Shown: piece after piece, positions 8,289 to 14,993 of the stretch
How positions within the stretch are numbered: the first letter of the stretch is position 1
Layout: each line of letters starts with the position of its first letter
NCBI RefSeq assembly: GCF_042685105.1
Contig: NZ_JBHUMO010000041.1
Coordinates: 1-16,369, forward strand
Source of the DNA: Enterococcus_G camelliae
GTDB lineage: Bacteria; Bacillota; Bacilli; Lactobacillales; Enterococcaceae
Length of the DNA: 16,369 bases
Reading direction: 5' to 3'
Translations under genes and position numbers: made by a program
Notes under the pieces: model-generated
Databases searched by the model: none
What the model saw: only the letters and a program-made list of their open reading frames with translations
Told to the model about the DNA's origin: nothing

Positions 8289-8462
8289 CGTGTAAAATAA
8301 TGCAGCAGAAAGATAGTCGAACACCCCTAGTTTGTTGCCTCATTGGGTTCAATTGTGTAACCGCGGCTGCAAAGGTGAAGATTGAAGAACAAACTACATG
8401 TACGATGACTGTTTCATCGGATTATTTTACTCCAACAAACTTTTTTATTGGAGGAATTTTAA
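8289..8462 (+). promoter_or_regulatory. Structured rpsD leader, likely S4 autoregulatory site
   Basis: The leader contains a 9-bp long-range stem, TAGTTTGTT (8328-8336) with AACAAACTA (8388-8396), enclosing further pairings such as GGTT/AACC (8346-8361). A second hairpin CGATGA/TCATCG occupies 8403-8419. A third pairs CTCCAA (8430-8435) with TTGGAG (8448-8453), covering most of the rpsD ribosome binding site GGAGG (8450-8454). Bacillus rpsD is known to be repressed by its own product S4 binding the leader. The arrangement here fits such a switch, but the match to a specific leader family was not tested. Confidence 0.6.
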
Positions 8463-9074
8463 ATGTCTCGTTATACAGGACCATCTTGGAAAGTCTCTCG
8501 TCGCTTAGGAATCTCATTATCTGGTTCCGGTAAAGAATTGGCACGTCGCCCATATGCTCCAGGACAACACGGACCAAACAGCCGTGGCTCTCGTTCAGAA
8601 TATGGTCAACAATTAACTGAAAAACAAAAATTACGTCATATGTATGGTATGAATGAACGTCAATTCCGTACACTATTCGTAAAAGCAAGCAAGATTAAAG
8701 AAGGAAAACATGGTGTTAACTTCATGGTCTTACTTGAACAACGTTTGGACAATGTTGTTTACCGTCTTGGACTTGCGACAACTCGTCGTCAAGCTCGTCA
8801 ATTAGTAAACCATGGTCACATTACTGTTGATGGCAAACGTGTGGATATCCCTTCTTACCATGTATCACTTGGTCAAGTCATTGGGGTTCGTGAAAAATCA
8901 CAAAACTTAACAATCATTAAAGATGCCCTTGAAGCAACAATTGGTCGTCCTGCATTCGTAAGTTTTGACGATGAAAAACTAGAAGGTTCATTAACTCGTT
9001 TACCAGAACGTGACGAACTTTACCCAGACATCGATGAAGCACTAATCGTCGAATTCTACAACCAAAAACTATAA
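8463..9074 (+). CDS. rpsD: 30S ribosomal protein S4
   Basis: S4 is a primary 16S rRNA-binding protein that nucleates assembly of the 30S body, lines the mRNA entry site, and in Firmicutes represses its own synthesis. At 203 aa it has the family's usual length. It opens with MSRYTGPSWKVSRRLG and has the conserved RRPYAPGQHG (29-38) segment. An S4 RNA-binding domain spans roughly residues 92-155 (LEQRLDNVVYRLG, ARQLVNHGHI). It contains no cysteine, so it is the zinc-free form. Codon use is strongly biased, as in highly expressed genes. The ATG follows TTGGAGGAATTTTAA. It is a single-gene unit with its own promoter and terminator. Confidence 0.99.
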   Translation: MSRYTGPSWKVSRRLGISLSGSGKELARRPYAPGQHGPNSRGSRSEYGQQLTEKQKLRHMYGMNERQFRTLFVKASKIKEGKHGVNFMVLLEQRLDNVVYRLGLATTRRQARQLVNHGHITVDGKRVDIPSYHVSLGQVIGVREKSQNLTIIKDALEATIGRPAFVSFDDEKLEGSLTRLPERDELYPDIDEALIVEFYNQKL

Positions 9075-9083
9075 GACCGACGG

Positions 9084-9115
9084 AAAGAACAGCGCTTACG
9101 CGCTGTTCTTTTTTT
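9084..9115 (+). terminator. Rho-independent terminator of rpsD
   Basis: A 12-bp stem AAAGAACAGCGC (9084-9095), loop TTAC, and complementary arm (9100-9111) run into a T tract ending at 9115. It starts 10 bases past the rpsD stop. Confidence 0.93.
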
Positions 9116-9121
9116 GCTCTT

Positions 9122-9155
9122 TTCGTTAACTTTATGTTTACAAACGGTTAACGAA
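9122..9155 (+). promoter_or_regulatory. BirA-like biotin operator upstream of bioY
   Basis: An inverted repeat TTCGTTAAC (9122-9130) and GTTAACGAA (9147-9155) with a 16-base spacer matches the known Firmicutes BirA operator form (GTNAAC, 15-16 bases, GTTNAC with A/T flanks). It covers the -35 element and part of the spacer of the bioY promoter, so biotin-loaded BirA bound here would block RNA polymerase. A third GTTAAC occurs at 9175-9180 near the transcription start. Confidence 0.8.
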
Positions 9156-9165
9156 TTGTTAGAAT
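9137..9165 (+). promoter_or_regulatory. Promoter of bioY
   Basis: -35 TTTACA (9137-9142), 17-base spacer and -10 TAGAAT (9160-9165), with a start near 9172. It overlaps the BirA-like operator. Confidence 0.78.
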
Positions 9166-9214
9166 ACGTTTATGGTTAACCAATAAAATAAAAAAAGTTT
9201 ACGAGAGGTGTGTT

Positions 9215-9766
9215 ATGAATCATTCCATTCGCGAGCAAGTTCTCGCGGCTTCCTTTGCCGCTGTGATTGCGATAGTTGCTCAAATCACGATTCCACTGGG
9301 ATTCGTTCCTTTAACGTTACAAACATTTATCGTTGGTGTTGTCGCTAGTTTGCTAGGTAGCAAGGTTGGGACTTGGTCCGTCGGTATTTATCTTTTATTG
9401 GGTGCCATTGGTTTGCCTGTTTATGCTGGAGGTTCAAGCGGCATCGGCGTGCTCTTTGGTCCAACCGGCGGCTATTTAATTTCGTTCCTATTGGCTGCAT
9501 TTATAATTGGAAAACTCATTGAGCTGACTTCTAGATCATTTTTAGCTGTATTGTTTGCGAATAGTGTCGGCACTTTTCTTTCACTACTCATCGGGACAAT
9601 CTGGCTTCAATTCGCCATGCACCTCACTTTTTCTCAGGCAATGGTTCAGGGATTTCTACCTTTCCTTTTAGCGGGGGGCATCAAAACAATTGCTTCGACC
9701 ATCGTTGCTCGTTTACTGTATGCACGCTTACCAGAAAAATTTCTTCCTATTCTTTCCCAAAACTAA
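9215..9766 (+). CDS. bioY: Biotin transporter BioY (ECF S component)
   Basis: BioY is the biotin-binding membrane subunit of an energy-coupling factor transporter. The 183-aa protein is hydrophobic throughout with about six membrane segments, and carries the BioY signatures GAIGLPVYAGG (63-73) and GPTGGYL (82-88). No bioM/bioN ATPase or T-component genes are adjacent, so it presumably shares the general EcfA-EcfA'-EcfT module encoded elsewhere (known arrangement for group II ECF transporters; inferred here). No biotin synthesis genes are visible either, in keeping with biotin scavenging. ATG start with GAGAGGTG about 5 bases upstream. The BirA-like operator over its promoter independently supports the function. 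Confidence 0.96.
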   Translation: MNHSIREQVLAASFAAVIAIVAQITIPLGFVPLTLQTFIVGVVASLLGSKVGTWSVGIYLLLGAIGLPVYAGGSSGIGVLFGPTGGYLISFLLAAFIIGKLIELTSRSFLAVLFANSVGTFLSLLIGTIWLQFAMHLTFSQAMVQGFLPFLLAGGIKTIASTIVARLLYARLPEKFLPILSQN

Positions 9767-9802
9767 CAAACCCTCCCCACTTTCTGGGGAGGGTTTGTCT
9801 CA
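9766..9802. terminator. Bidirectional terminator between bioY and the DUF1054 gene
   Basis: A 14-bp perfect stem, ACAAACCCTCCCCA (9766-9779) and its complement (9785-9798) around a CTTTC loop, begins on the last base of the bioY stop codon. It lies just past the stop of the convergent gene at 9800. The T tracts are short on both strands, but the stem is very GC-rich and serves both genes. Confidence 0.85.
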
Positions 9803-10396
9803 TTGATGTAACAATCGAAAGAGTGGTAGCAGCATTTGATAGGTCGCAAGCAGATAGTCTCTCGCTTGTGCTGGAGTTTGCCAGATGCCATCATCTTTTT
9901 TGATAATTCGTCCAATCTGAAGTTCACTTTTCTTTACTGTTTTGAAACGATTCATCCATTGATCTGCCTCGTCCATTCCGTAGGTGCTCGATTGAGTATG
10001 ATCCGGTGAAAGCAGAAAATCTTTAGGTAATTGTTGAAGGATTGGTTTATTTTCAAGCAAATATTGTGCCATCCGCGCTTTCTCTTTTGGTTGATCAATC
10101 ATAGAAAGCCATATTCCAACATATTCTGGCCAAATGACCAATTGAAAATGAGCCTCCATTTTATATCCTCTTTTGTGGGTACCGATGGCCATCCAAGTAC
10201 ACTCCGGTGGACAGACCGTCCGTCGACGATGTTGGGCAATATGCAAAAAAAGAGGTTGCGGCCATTCTTCTTGAAGACTTTGTCGTAAGTCCTCCCCTAC
10301 TGTTTGAAAAATGGGCTGAATGATTGAGCGAATCGCCGCCATTCGCTCATCTAACCCCTCAACTTCAAATACAGAAAAACTTTGTTCAGTAAACAT
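9800..10396 (-). CDS. DUF1054 (YktB/UPF0637) family protein
   Basis: This 198-aa soluble protein opens with the family-like FSVFEVEGLDERMAAIR and contains HRRRTVCPPECTWMAIGTHKRGYKM, typical of the DUF1054 group (YktB of Bacillus). The function of the family is not established. There are no membrane segments or recognisable catalytic motifs beyond the conserved basic/aromatic stretch. It is the last gene of a minus-strand trio, 25 bases downstream of the metallophosphoesterase. The ATG has only a distant AAGGGATGAG-type ribosome binding site (roughly 12 bases), so expression may be modest. The terminator at 9766-9802 ends the transcript. Confidence 0.88.
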   Translation of the reverse strand: MFTEQSFSVFEVEGLDERMAAIRSIIQPIFQTVGEDLRQSLQEEWPQPLFLHIAQHRRRTVCPPECTWMAIGTHKRGYKMEAHFQLVIWPEYVGIWLSMIDQPKEKARMAQYLLENKPILQQLPKDFLLSPDHTQSSTYGMDEADQWMNRFKTVKKSELQIGRIIKKDDGIWQTPAQARDYLLATYQMLLPLFRLLHQ

Positions 10397-10421
10397 GGTT
10401 CACTACTCATCCCTTCTTATC

Positions 10422-11318
10422 CTATTTATCTTCATACGCAAAAAACGATACCGCCGATTCGATTTCTTGTTCCAACATCTTTGGATACAAGCGATAAAGT
10501 TCTTTGCCATAATGTTGCCACTCACGTTTGATGGTTGGCATATCCAACTGTGTTCTTTGCGGATGGGCTAACATAAATTGACGTGTACTCTGCCATTCAT
10601 AGGCATAGCCAAGTGGCCGGCATGCGTAGTGAATGCCATCAAGTTGCCTAGAAACAAAACGTCGATGGGTGTGCCCAAACGCAATCGCTTGAACTTGTGG
10701 AAAATTTTGGGCTAATGTTCCTATTTGGGGAGAACCTAAAAAAGCATTGATTTGATTCCATTTCTCATATTTCCCTGAAAATGTTTGTACAAAAGCTTGA
10801 TTTGGAACAAAATGAGTACTGATAATCACTTGTTTGTCCTTTGGCACGGTCTCCATAATAGCAACAAATTGGTCCGCGATTCGTTGCATCACAACGGAAT
10901 CATTCGCGTCACGATGGATAAAGCGGTCGTACCAAGCAAGCTTTTTCAATCGCTCGAAATCACGAGTTGCTCCTTTGACAAAGGTATAATCATACCACCC
11001 ATTTATCCCTAACAACCATGTCTTGTGCGAAAGCGGAAAAAAACGAAAATTCAAAAAGCGAGGGTCAGAAAAGTGTTCCATTTCTGTTTCCGTTAAATCC
11101 GCCATTTCATGGTTACCCCAGTGAAAGGTCGTCGGAAAATAGGCACTCAAATACTCGATAAAAGCCAAAGCTTGTTGCTTAGTATTGGCGATGTCCCCCG
11201 CCAGATGCACGTGATCAACTCGTTTTTCTGTTAACATTTCGATAAAATACACCCATTCTGTTTCCGTCAGCTGATTAATATCTAGATGTAGGTCAGACAA
11301 AATCGCTAAACGCTTCAC
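10422..11318 (-). CDS. Calcineurin-like metallophosphoesterase (TIGR03729-like)
   Basis: This 298-aa member of the Pfam00149 superfamily has the complete metal-binding set: D9 and H11 (SDLHLD), D42 (AGDIANT), N69 and H70 (GNHE), H169 (STHF), H216 and H218 (GHTHRR). It resembles the 'putative phosphoesterase' group found in lactic acid bacteria and enterococci. The substrate is unknown and could be a nucleotide, phospholipid or phosphoprotein. It starts at a GTG (11316-11318) that overlaps the upstream gene's stop codon as GTGA, a sign of translational coupling. No signal peptide is present, so it is probably cytoplasmic. It lies between the HesB-like gene and the DUF1054 gene in one transcription unit. 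Confidence 0.9.
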   Translation of the reverse strand: MKRLAILSDLHLDINQLTETEWVYFIEMLTEKRVDHVHLAGDIANTKQQALAFIEYLSAYFPTTFHWGNHEMADLTETEMEHFSDPRFLNFRFFPLSHKTWLLGINGWYDYTFVKGATRDFERLKKLAWYDRFIHRDANDSVVMQRIADQFVAIMETVPKDKQVIISTHFVPNQAFVQTFSGKYEKWNQINAFLGSPQIGTLAQNFPQVQAIAFGHTHRRFVSRQLDGIHYACRPLGYAYEWQSTRQFMLAHPQRTQLDMPTIKREWQHYGKELYRLYPKMLEQEIESAVSFFAYEDK

Positions 11319-11689
11319 TCTATGTCCTCGCTTTCCTTTCGAATCAGCGGAACATTCGCCGAGAGAATTCCTCCGACTGATTTTAGTTGCAATCGTTGGT
11401 ACGTTGGCTCAAGGACGAGTTGGTTAACTGGATCAAGTAAAAGTTTGGCAGAAGGTTTCAGAGAAATTGAGCCAATTTCGGTAGTCACGGTCACAGAATA
11501 ATCCCGTAACAAGCTTGGATCAACTGCTGCTGAAACAAAAAGTAACCGAAACCCACTATCCAATTGACATGAGAAAGCATGATCAACGAATGGTCCATGC
11601 CCGTCCTCATTGTCCAATAACAAGTGATCGCCAAGTTTCCTTTTGGCTTCAATATAGGTTTGTGCTGCCGGTGAAATCGTTAATTCCAT
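11315..11689 (-). CDS. HesB/YqkB-like 'iron-sulfur biosynthesis' family protein without the canonical cysteines
   Basis: This 124-aa protein has the fold pattern of the Fe-S_biosyn (HesB/IscA) family in its YqkB-like branch: ISPAAQTYIEAK at the start, LLLDNEDGHGP in the middle, and GGILSANVPLIRKE at the end. Classical IscA proteins have three cysteines (one central, two in a C-terminal CGC). Here only a single Cys is visible (FSCQLDSGF), so an Fe-S scaffold role is doubtful; what the branch does is unknown. ATG start with GAGGGG 5 bases upstream. First gene of the trio, overlapping the phosphoesterase gene by 4 bases. Confidence 0.82.
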   Translation of the reverse strand: MELTISPAAQTYIEAKRKLGDHLLLDNEDGHGPFVDHAFSCQLDSGFRLLFVSAAVDPSLLRDYSVTVTTEIGSISLKPSAKLLLDPVNQLVLEPTYQRLQLKSVGGILSANVPLIRKESEDIE

Positions 11690-11717
11690 CTTGACCCCTC
11701 TTTTCTATCTTTTCTCT

Positions 11718-11747
11718 AGTCTATCAAATTTTCTTCTGCGCGAATAA
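11718..11747 (-). promoter_or_regulatory. Possible promoter of the HesB-like/phosphoesterase/DUF1054 unit
   Basis: On the minus strand an extended -10, TGATAGACT (11718-11726), sits 18 bases after a poor -35 TTATTC (11742-11747). It is divergent from the yueI promoter about 20 bases away. The placement before the first gene is right, but the -35 is weak. Confidence 0.4.
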
Positions 11748-11764
11748 AAAAAGGTCTTTCTATC

Positions 11765-11793
11765 TTCGCATTTACCCAAATTCTTGCTATACT
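11765..11793 (+). promoter_or_regulatory. Promoter of the DUF1694 gene
   Basis: An extended -10, TGCTATACT (11785-11793), lies 17 bases after TTCGCA (11765-11770, 4 of 6 matches). Transcription from about 11800 gives a very short leader that still includes the AAGGGAGG ribosome binding site. Confidence 0.6.
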
Positions 11794-11818
11794 TTTCCTA
11801 AAGAAGGGAGGAAAACGC

Positions 11819-12259
11819 ATGGCTGATGAACTGCAACAACATTTGGACAATAGTCTCTACGGAACTCCTCAACTTCGTCCAGATGAGCAACGCAAATATT
11901 TAGGTACGTTTCGAGAACGGTGTTACCTGCAAATGACGATTAGTCAAATGCGCGACAAAACCTTACAGGAGTTGTTCCAACTTCATGTAACCGACTATGA
12001 AACTGCTCATTGCTTGATGAACAATCAAGTCTCAGACACGCTTCAAGCATTCTATATTCAACTTTTAACCCAGGCAAACATGCCGTTTACGATTGTCTCT
12101 AGCGAAGAAGCAAGCGACGAAGCGATTGGTTTGTTGCTTATCTCTGATGAAGCGGTCAATGATGAAGTCATCGATATCGCAAAGAAATACCCAACTGCTT
12201 CTCAAACGGATCCTCAAGAGCAAAAAAACGCATCTTTTTGGGGAAAGTTGTTTCATTGA
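11819..12259 (+). CDS. DUF1694 (YueI-like) family protein
   Basis: This 146-aa soluble protein has the family hallmark near its N-terminus, LYGTPQLRPDEQRKYLGTFRERCYL, recognised from the YueI/DUF1694 group of Firmicutes. The body looks like an alternating alpha/beta domain and ends in a polar, Gln/Lys-rich tail with a short aromatic tip (FWGKLFH). The function is unknown; no catalytic signature is visible. ATG start with a strong AAGGGAGG 7 bases upstream. It stands alone, divergent from the HesB-like trio and convergent with gshF. The 99-base inverted-repeat structure that follows ends in a T run on this strand and likely terminates it. Confidence 0.88.
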   Translation: MADELQQHLDNSLYGTPQLRPDEQRKYLGTFRERCYLQMTISQMRDKTLQELFQLHVTDYETAHCLMNNQVSDTLQAFYIQLLTQANMPFTIVSSEEASDEAIGLLLISDEAVNDEVIDIAKKYPTASQTDPQEQKNASFWGKLFH

Positions 12260-12292
12260 TTCTCTTTTATTTTAAAAATGGCTCTGTTAACC

Positions 12293-12396
12293 AAATAATC
12301 CGCATGATGAAAGACTGTTCTGCAATGATGCAGCACGCCTCACACCATTCTTACGAGGTGTGAGTTTCCTTCCAATTCATGCGGATTATTTTTTTA
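12293..12396 (+). terminator. Long inverted-repeat structure with two inner hairpins; probable terminator of yueI
   Basis: Perfect 15-base arms (12293-12307 and 12377-12391, AAATAATCCGCATGA and its complement) enclose two separate hairpins: CTGCA/TGCAG (12320-12333) and CTCACACC/GGTGTGAG (12339-12364). On the plus strand the right arm merges into a T run to about 12395, so the folded RNA is a three-way junction followed by U residues. It may double as the end of the convergent gshF transcript, although the minus-strand T run is only three bases. A small repeat element is an alternative explanation. Confidence 0.65.
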
Positions 12397-12406
12397 AGCA
12401 AATGCG

Positions 12407-14680
12407 CTAGTTTCTATCTGGCTCAATTCGTTCTGGGAACAACAGGCGCAAAACATCCATGGTCAGTCTGCGGCCAGTTCCGCTATAAGGAAATACATGC
12501 ATATGCATCGCTGGGTTGAAATTGGCTTCAATGATGCCATATGCTCCTGGGTTACTTGCTGGTTGACTTTTGTCGGGAATGATGAAATCAATCCCAGAAA
12601 TCACCGCGCCGATTGCTTTGACGGCTGCCACAGCTACTTGTTTATAGTCATCGTGTAGATCTTCTGTTACATCAATTGAATCGCCACCTGTGCTAACGTT
12701 AGAATTTTCCCGTAAATAAACGGTTACTCCTTCAGCTGGAATACTCGTTGGCAGATATCCTTGCGCCTTCAACATAAGCTCCTCAATTTCACCTAATTGG
12801 ATGTATTCTAGTGGCGCACGATGGTTTGTTCCTCTTAATGGATCTGTGTTCTTTTTTGCGACCAATTCGCGAATGGAGTGTTGCCCATCGCCAATCACAT
12901 TTGCCGGTACTCTTAACATAATGGCCTTTACCTGATCATCAATCACAAAGAAGCGATACTCAGTGCCCGGAAGAAACTCTTCAATTAAGATGGCATCATC
13001 CTCTGCAAACGCTAGTCGAACAGCTGCCTGGAAATCAGCAAAATCTGGTGTTTCTTTAAAAATTGAAATCCCGACCCCATAATTGGTCGTTTTGGGTTTC
13101 ACAACAAAACCATGATCAGAAAATTCATGGTAGGCGGCAAAAGCCTGCTCTTCCGTGACATATTCTCCACCTGCTGGTACGACAAAGCCCGCTTGTGCCA
13201 AAACTTTTTTGGTCACAGTTTTATTGGCCATAAGTAGTGGGGCAATGTAGGTATCTTTACTTGTCATGTTGGCATTTTTTACATATTCAATATGTTGGTC
13301 TGCGGATAATTGGACAAATTGGTCTTCTTCATCTAAGACATTGACAGCCAATCCTTTTTGAATAGCATCAAATAGAAGGATTTGAGTTGATAATTCCATT
13401 GAGCGGAATCCAGCCAATTGATATGGCTTTTCCCACGCCTTTTGTTCATATGTTTTTCCAATCGCAACGGCCTGTTTTGCCTGTGTTTGTTCCTTGGCTT
13501 TTTGGTACCAACGACCAGCCAAAGTTTGTGAAGGCTCTTCAATTGCTCGTTCAATCTGCTCCAGGAATTCTTTGGCAACTTCTACTCGCGTCGTTTGTAA
13601 AAAAGTTTTTAATTCCGCGAAAAGTTGTCTAGCTTCTTCTTGGTAGACTGACTCCTGTAATGGATTTTCTAACGAAACAACATTATTCTTTAACGATCCT
13701 TTTTTGATGGCTTTCTCATCGGTCGATTCTTCTTTAACTAACATAAAAAGTAAATAAAGATGTAAGAAGGATACTTGGTCTTCAGAAATACCATAAGTGG
13801 CAAATGGGTTCAGGTCTAGGTTGCGCAATTCAATGTATTGAATACCCACTTGGCCCAAATCACTGACTTTTTTCCCGCCACGTAAACGCACAGCCGAGTA
13901 AAATTCTTTTTCTTCTGATAATTTGCCATCTTCAACCATTTGTTGCAAATCTTCTAAATAATGAGGCAATGTATCATAACGCACTTGGACATCATCATGA
14001 TTTTTGTAACCAAATGAACTGTTTCTCAATGAACGAACAGGTTCTTTTGGTCCAGCTGCACCGACGAAAAAGTTCGGTTCACTTAATGGAGAAGCACCAA
14101 ATAGATACGTAATAAACCAACGATGACTCAGGTAATTTCTCGTTACTTTTAAATACACCTTTGTTTTAAATTGTTGATAATCCGTTTCTTCGGTTTGTTG
14201 CGCAAACAGGCGACGTAGCAAATCATCCCCAAATTCAAAATTAAAATGAATGCCACTCATCATTTGTTTGCGTCGCCCATAAGTTTTTGCCAAATAGCGG
14301 CGATACAGCACATCTTCAAATCGGTCCAATTTTGCTAAACGGATTTCCTCTTCTTTCAACGGTAAGTGTGGTGGCATGCTCAAAGGCCACAACATTTCTT
14401 GTCCGTCCAACGAGCGATAACAAACATCGTGAATCGCAGCTAAATAGCGAAACAACTCCGGTATTGATTGACATACAGGTGTAATCAACTCAACCTGTGT
14501 CTCGGCAAAATCGGTTTGGATATACGGATGGTACTTGCGATTTCCTAATGATTTAGGATGATTGGTGGTGACTAATTGACCTTCCTCAGTCACACGTTGA
14601 CTTTCACGTTCGATTCCATATCTTGCTTTCAAAAGAAAGGGTTGCACGCTTCCTTCTAATAATAGTGCACGATAATCCAT
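12407..14680 (-). CDS. gshF: Bifunctional glutamate-cysteine ligase/glutathione synthetase GshF
   Basis: GshF makes glutathione in two ATP-dependent steps, joining Glu to Cys and then adding Gly, within one polypeptide as known in Enterococcus, Listeria and some streptococci. The N-terminal two-thirds is a GshA-type ligase: ARYGIERESQRV (19-30), TDFAETQVELITP (56-68), GIHFNFEF (143-150). The C-terminal third is an ATP-grasp domain: VKPKTTNYGVG (about 527-537), LIEEFLPGTEYRFF (about 565-578), EANFNPAMHMH (about 718-728). At 757 aa the length is normal. I use the ATG at 14678-14680, which has GAGGTG 5 bases upstream; a GTG two codons earlier lies within that ribosome binding site. Single-gene unit. 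Confidence 0.97.
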   Translation of the reverse strand: MDYRALLLEGSVQPFLLKARYGIERESQRVTEEGQLVTTNHPKSLGNRKYHPYIQTDFAETQVELITPVCQSIPELFRYLAAIHDVCYRSLDGQEMLWPLSMPPHLPLKEEEIRLAKLDRFEDVLYRRYLAKTYGRRKQMMSGIHFNFEFGDDLLRRLFAQQTEETDYQQFKTKVYLKVTRNYLSHRWFITYLFGASPLSEPNFFVGAAGPKEPVRSLRNSSFGYKNHDDVQVRYDTLPHYLEDLQQMVEDGKLSEEKEFYSAVRLRGGKKVSDLGQVGIQYIELRNLDLNPFATYGISEDQVSFLHLYLLFMLVKEESTDEKAIKKGSLKNNVVSLENPLQESVYQEEARQLFAELKTFLQTTRVEVAKEFLEQIERAIEEPSQTLAGRWYQKAKEQTQAKQAVAIGKTYEQKAWEKPYQLAGFRSMELSTQILLFDAIQKGLAVNVLDEEDQFVQLSADQHIEYVKNANMTSKDTYIAPLLMANKTVTKKVLAQAGFVVPAGGEYVTEEQAFAAYHEFSDHGFVVKPKTTNYGVGISIFKETPDFADFQAAVRLAFAEDDAILIEEFLPGTEYRFFVIDDQVKAIMLRVPANVIGDGQHSIRELVAKKNTDPLRGTNHRAPLEYIQLGEIEELMLKAQGYLPTSIPAEGVTVYLRENSNVSTGGDSIDVTEDLHDDYKQVAVAAVKAIGAVISGIDFIIPDKSQPASNPGAYGIIEANFNPAMHMHVFPYSGTGRRLTMDVLRLLFPERIEPDRN

Positions 14681-14714
14681 ATTCACACCTCTTATTTCAA
14701 ACTGTCACAAAAAT

Positions 14715-14723
14715 ATTATAGCA
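14715..14723 (-). promoter_or_regulatory. Extended -10 promoter of gshF
   Basis: On the minus strand TGCTATAAT (14715-14723) is a perfect extended -10. No good -35 is found at 16-18 bases; TTAATG at 19 bases is the nearest. Transcription would begin near 14708, about 28 bases before the ATG. Confidence 0.7.
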
Positions 14724-14993
14724 AATATCTTGAGAAAAGCATTAAGAGAAATGCTCCATTGTCTGATGCTAGCTTCTCTGTGATTCAGTCGTTTTCATCC
14801 AACGAATCCTCTTTGTCCTCTACAAAATGGATGGGTATAGCTGTTGTTGCTTGCAAGTTATCCGAAAAAGAGCAAAAAAGCAATCGATCAGACTACCATT
14901 CTACTAACAAGACCATTCTCCAAAAAGCGTCATTTACAAACGTTTTTGAACCATTTCATTCTTGCTATCTGCTAGTCTAATCGATTTTCACTC
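14724..14993. other. Gap between ftsY and gshF with no recognisable gene
   Basis: I see no supported gene here. Minus-strand frames past the ftsY stop are broken repeatedly. A 73-codon plus-strand frame (14759-14980) has low-complexity Ser-rich content, no ribosome binding site and no family resemblance. No clear terminator for ftsY is evident: T-rich stretches (for example 14869-14880 read on the minus strand) lack a convincing GC stem before them. AGAGAA and TTCTCT near 14746 and 14774 form only a weak inverted repeat. Confidence 0.6.

Noticed and set aside
8300..8533. 77-codon plus-strand frame across the rpsD leader
   Set aside because: It overlaps the rpsD start in another frame, has no ribosome binding site, and the region is better explained as a structured leader.
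9155..9184. Second complete BirA operator formed by ATTGTTAG and GGTTAACCAAT
   Set aside because: The half-sites are only 11 bases apart and the first is degenerate, so only the upstream repeat fits the 15-16 base spacing.
14759..14980. 73-codon plus-strand reading frame between gshF and ftsY
   Set aside because: Ser-rich composition, no ribosome binding site, no family resemblance, and it opposes the surrounding genes.
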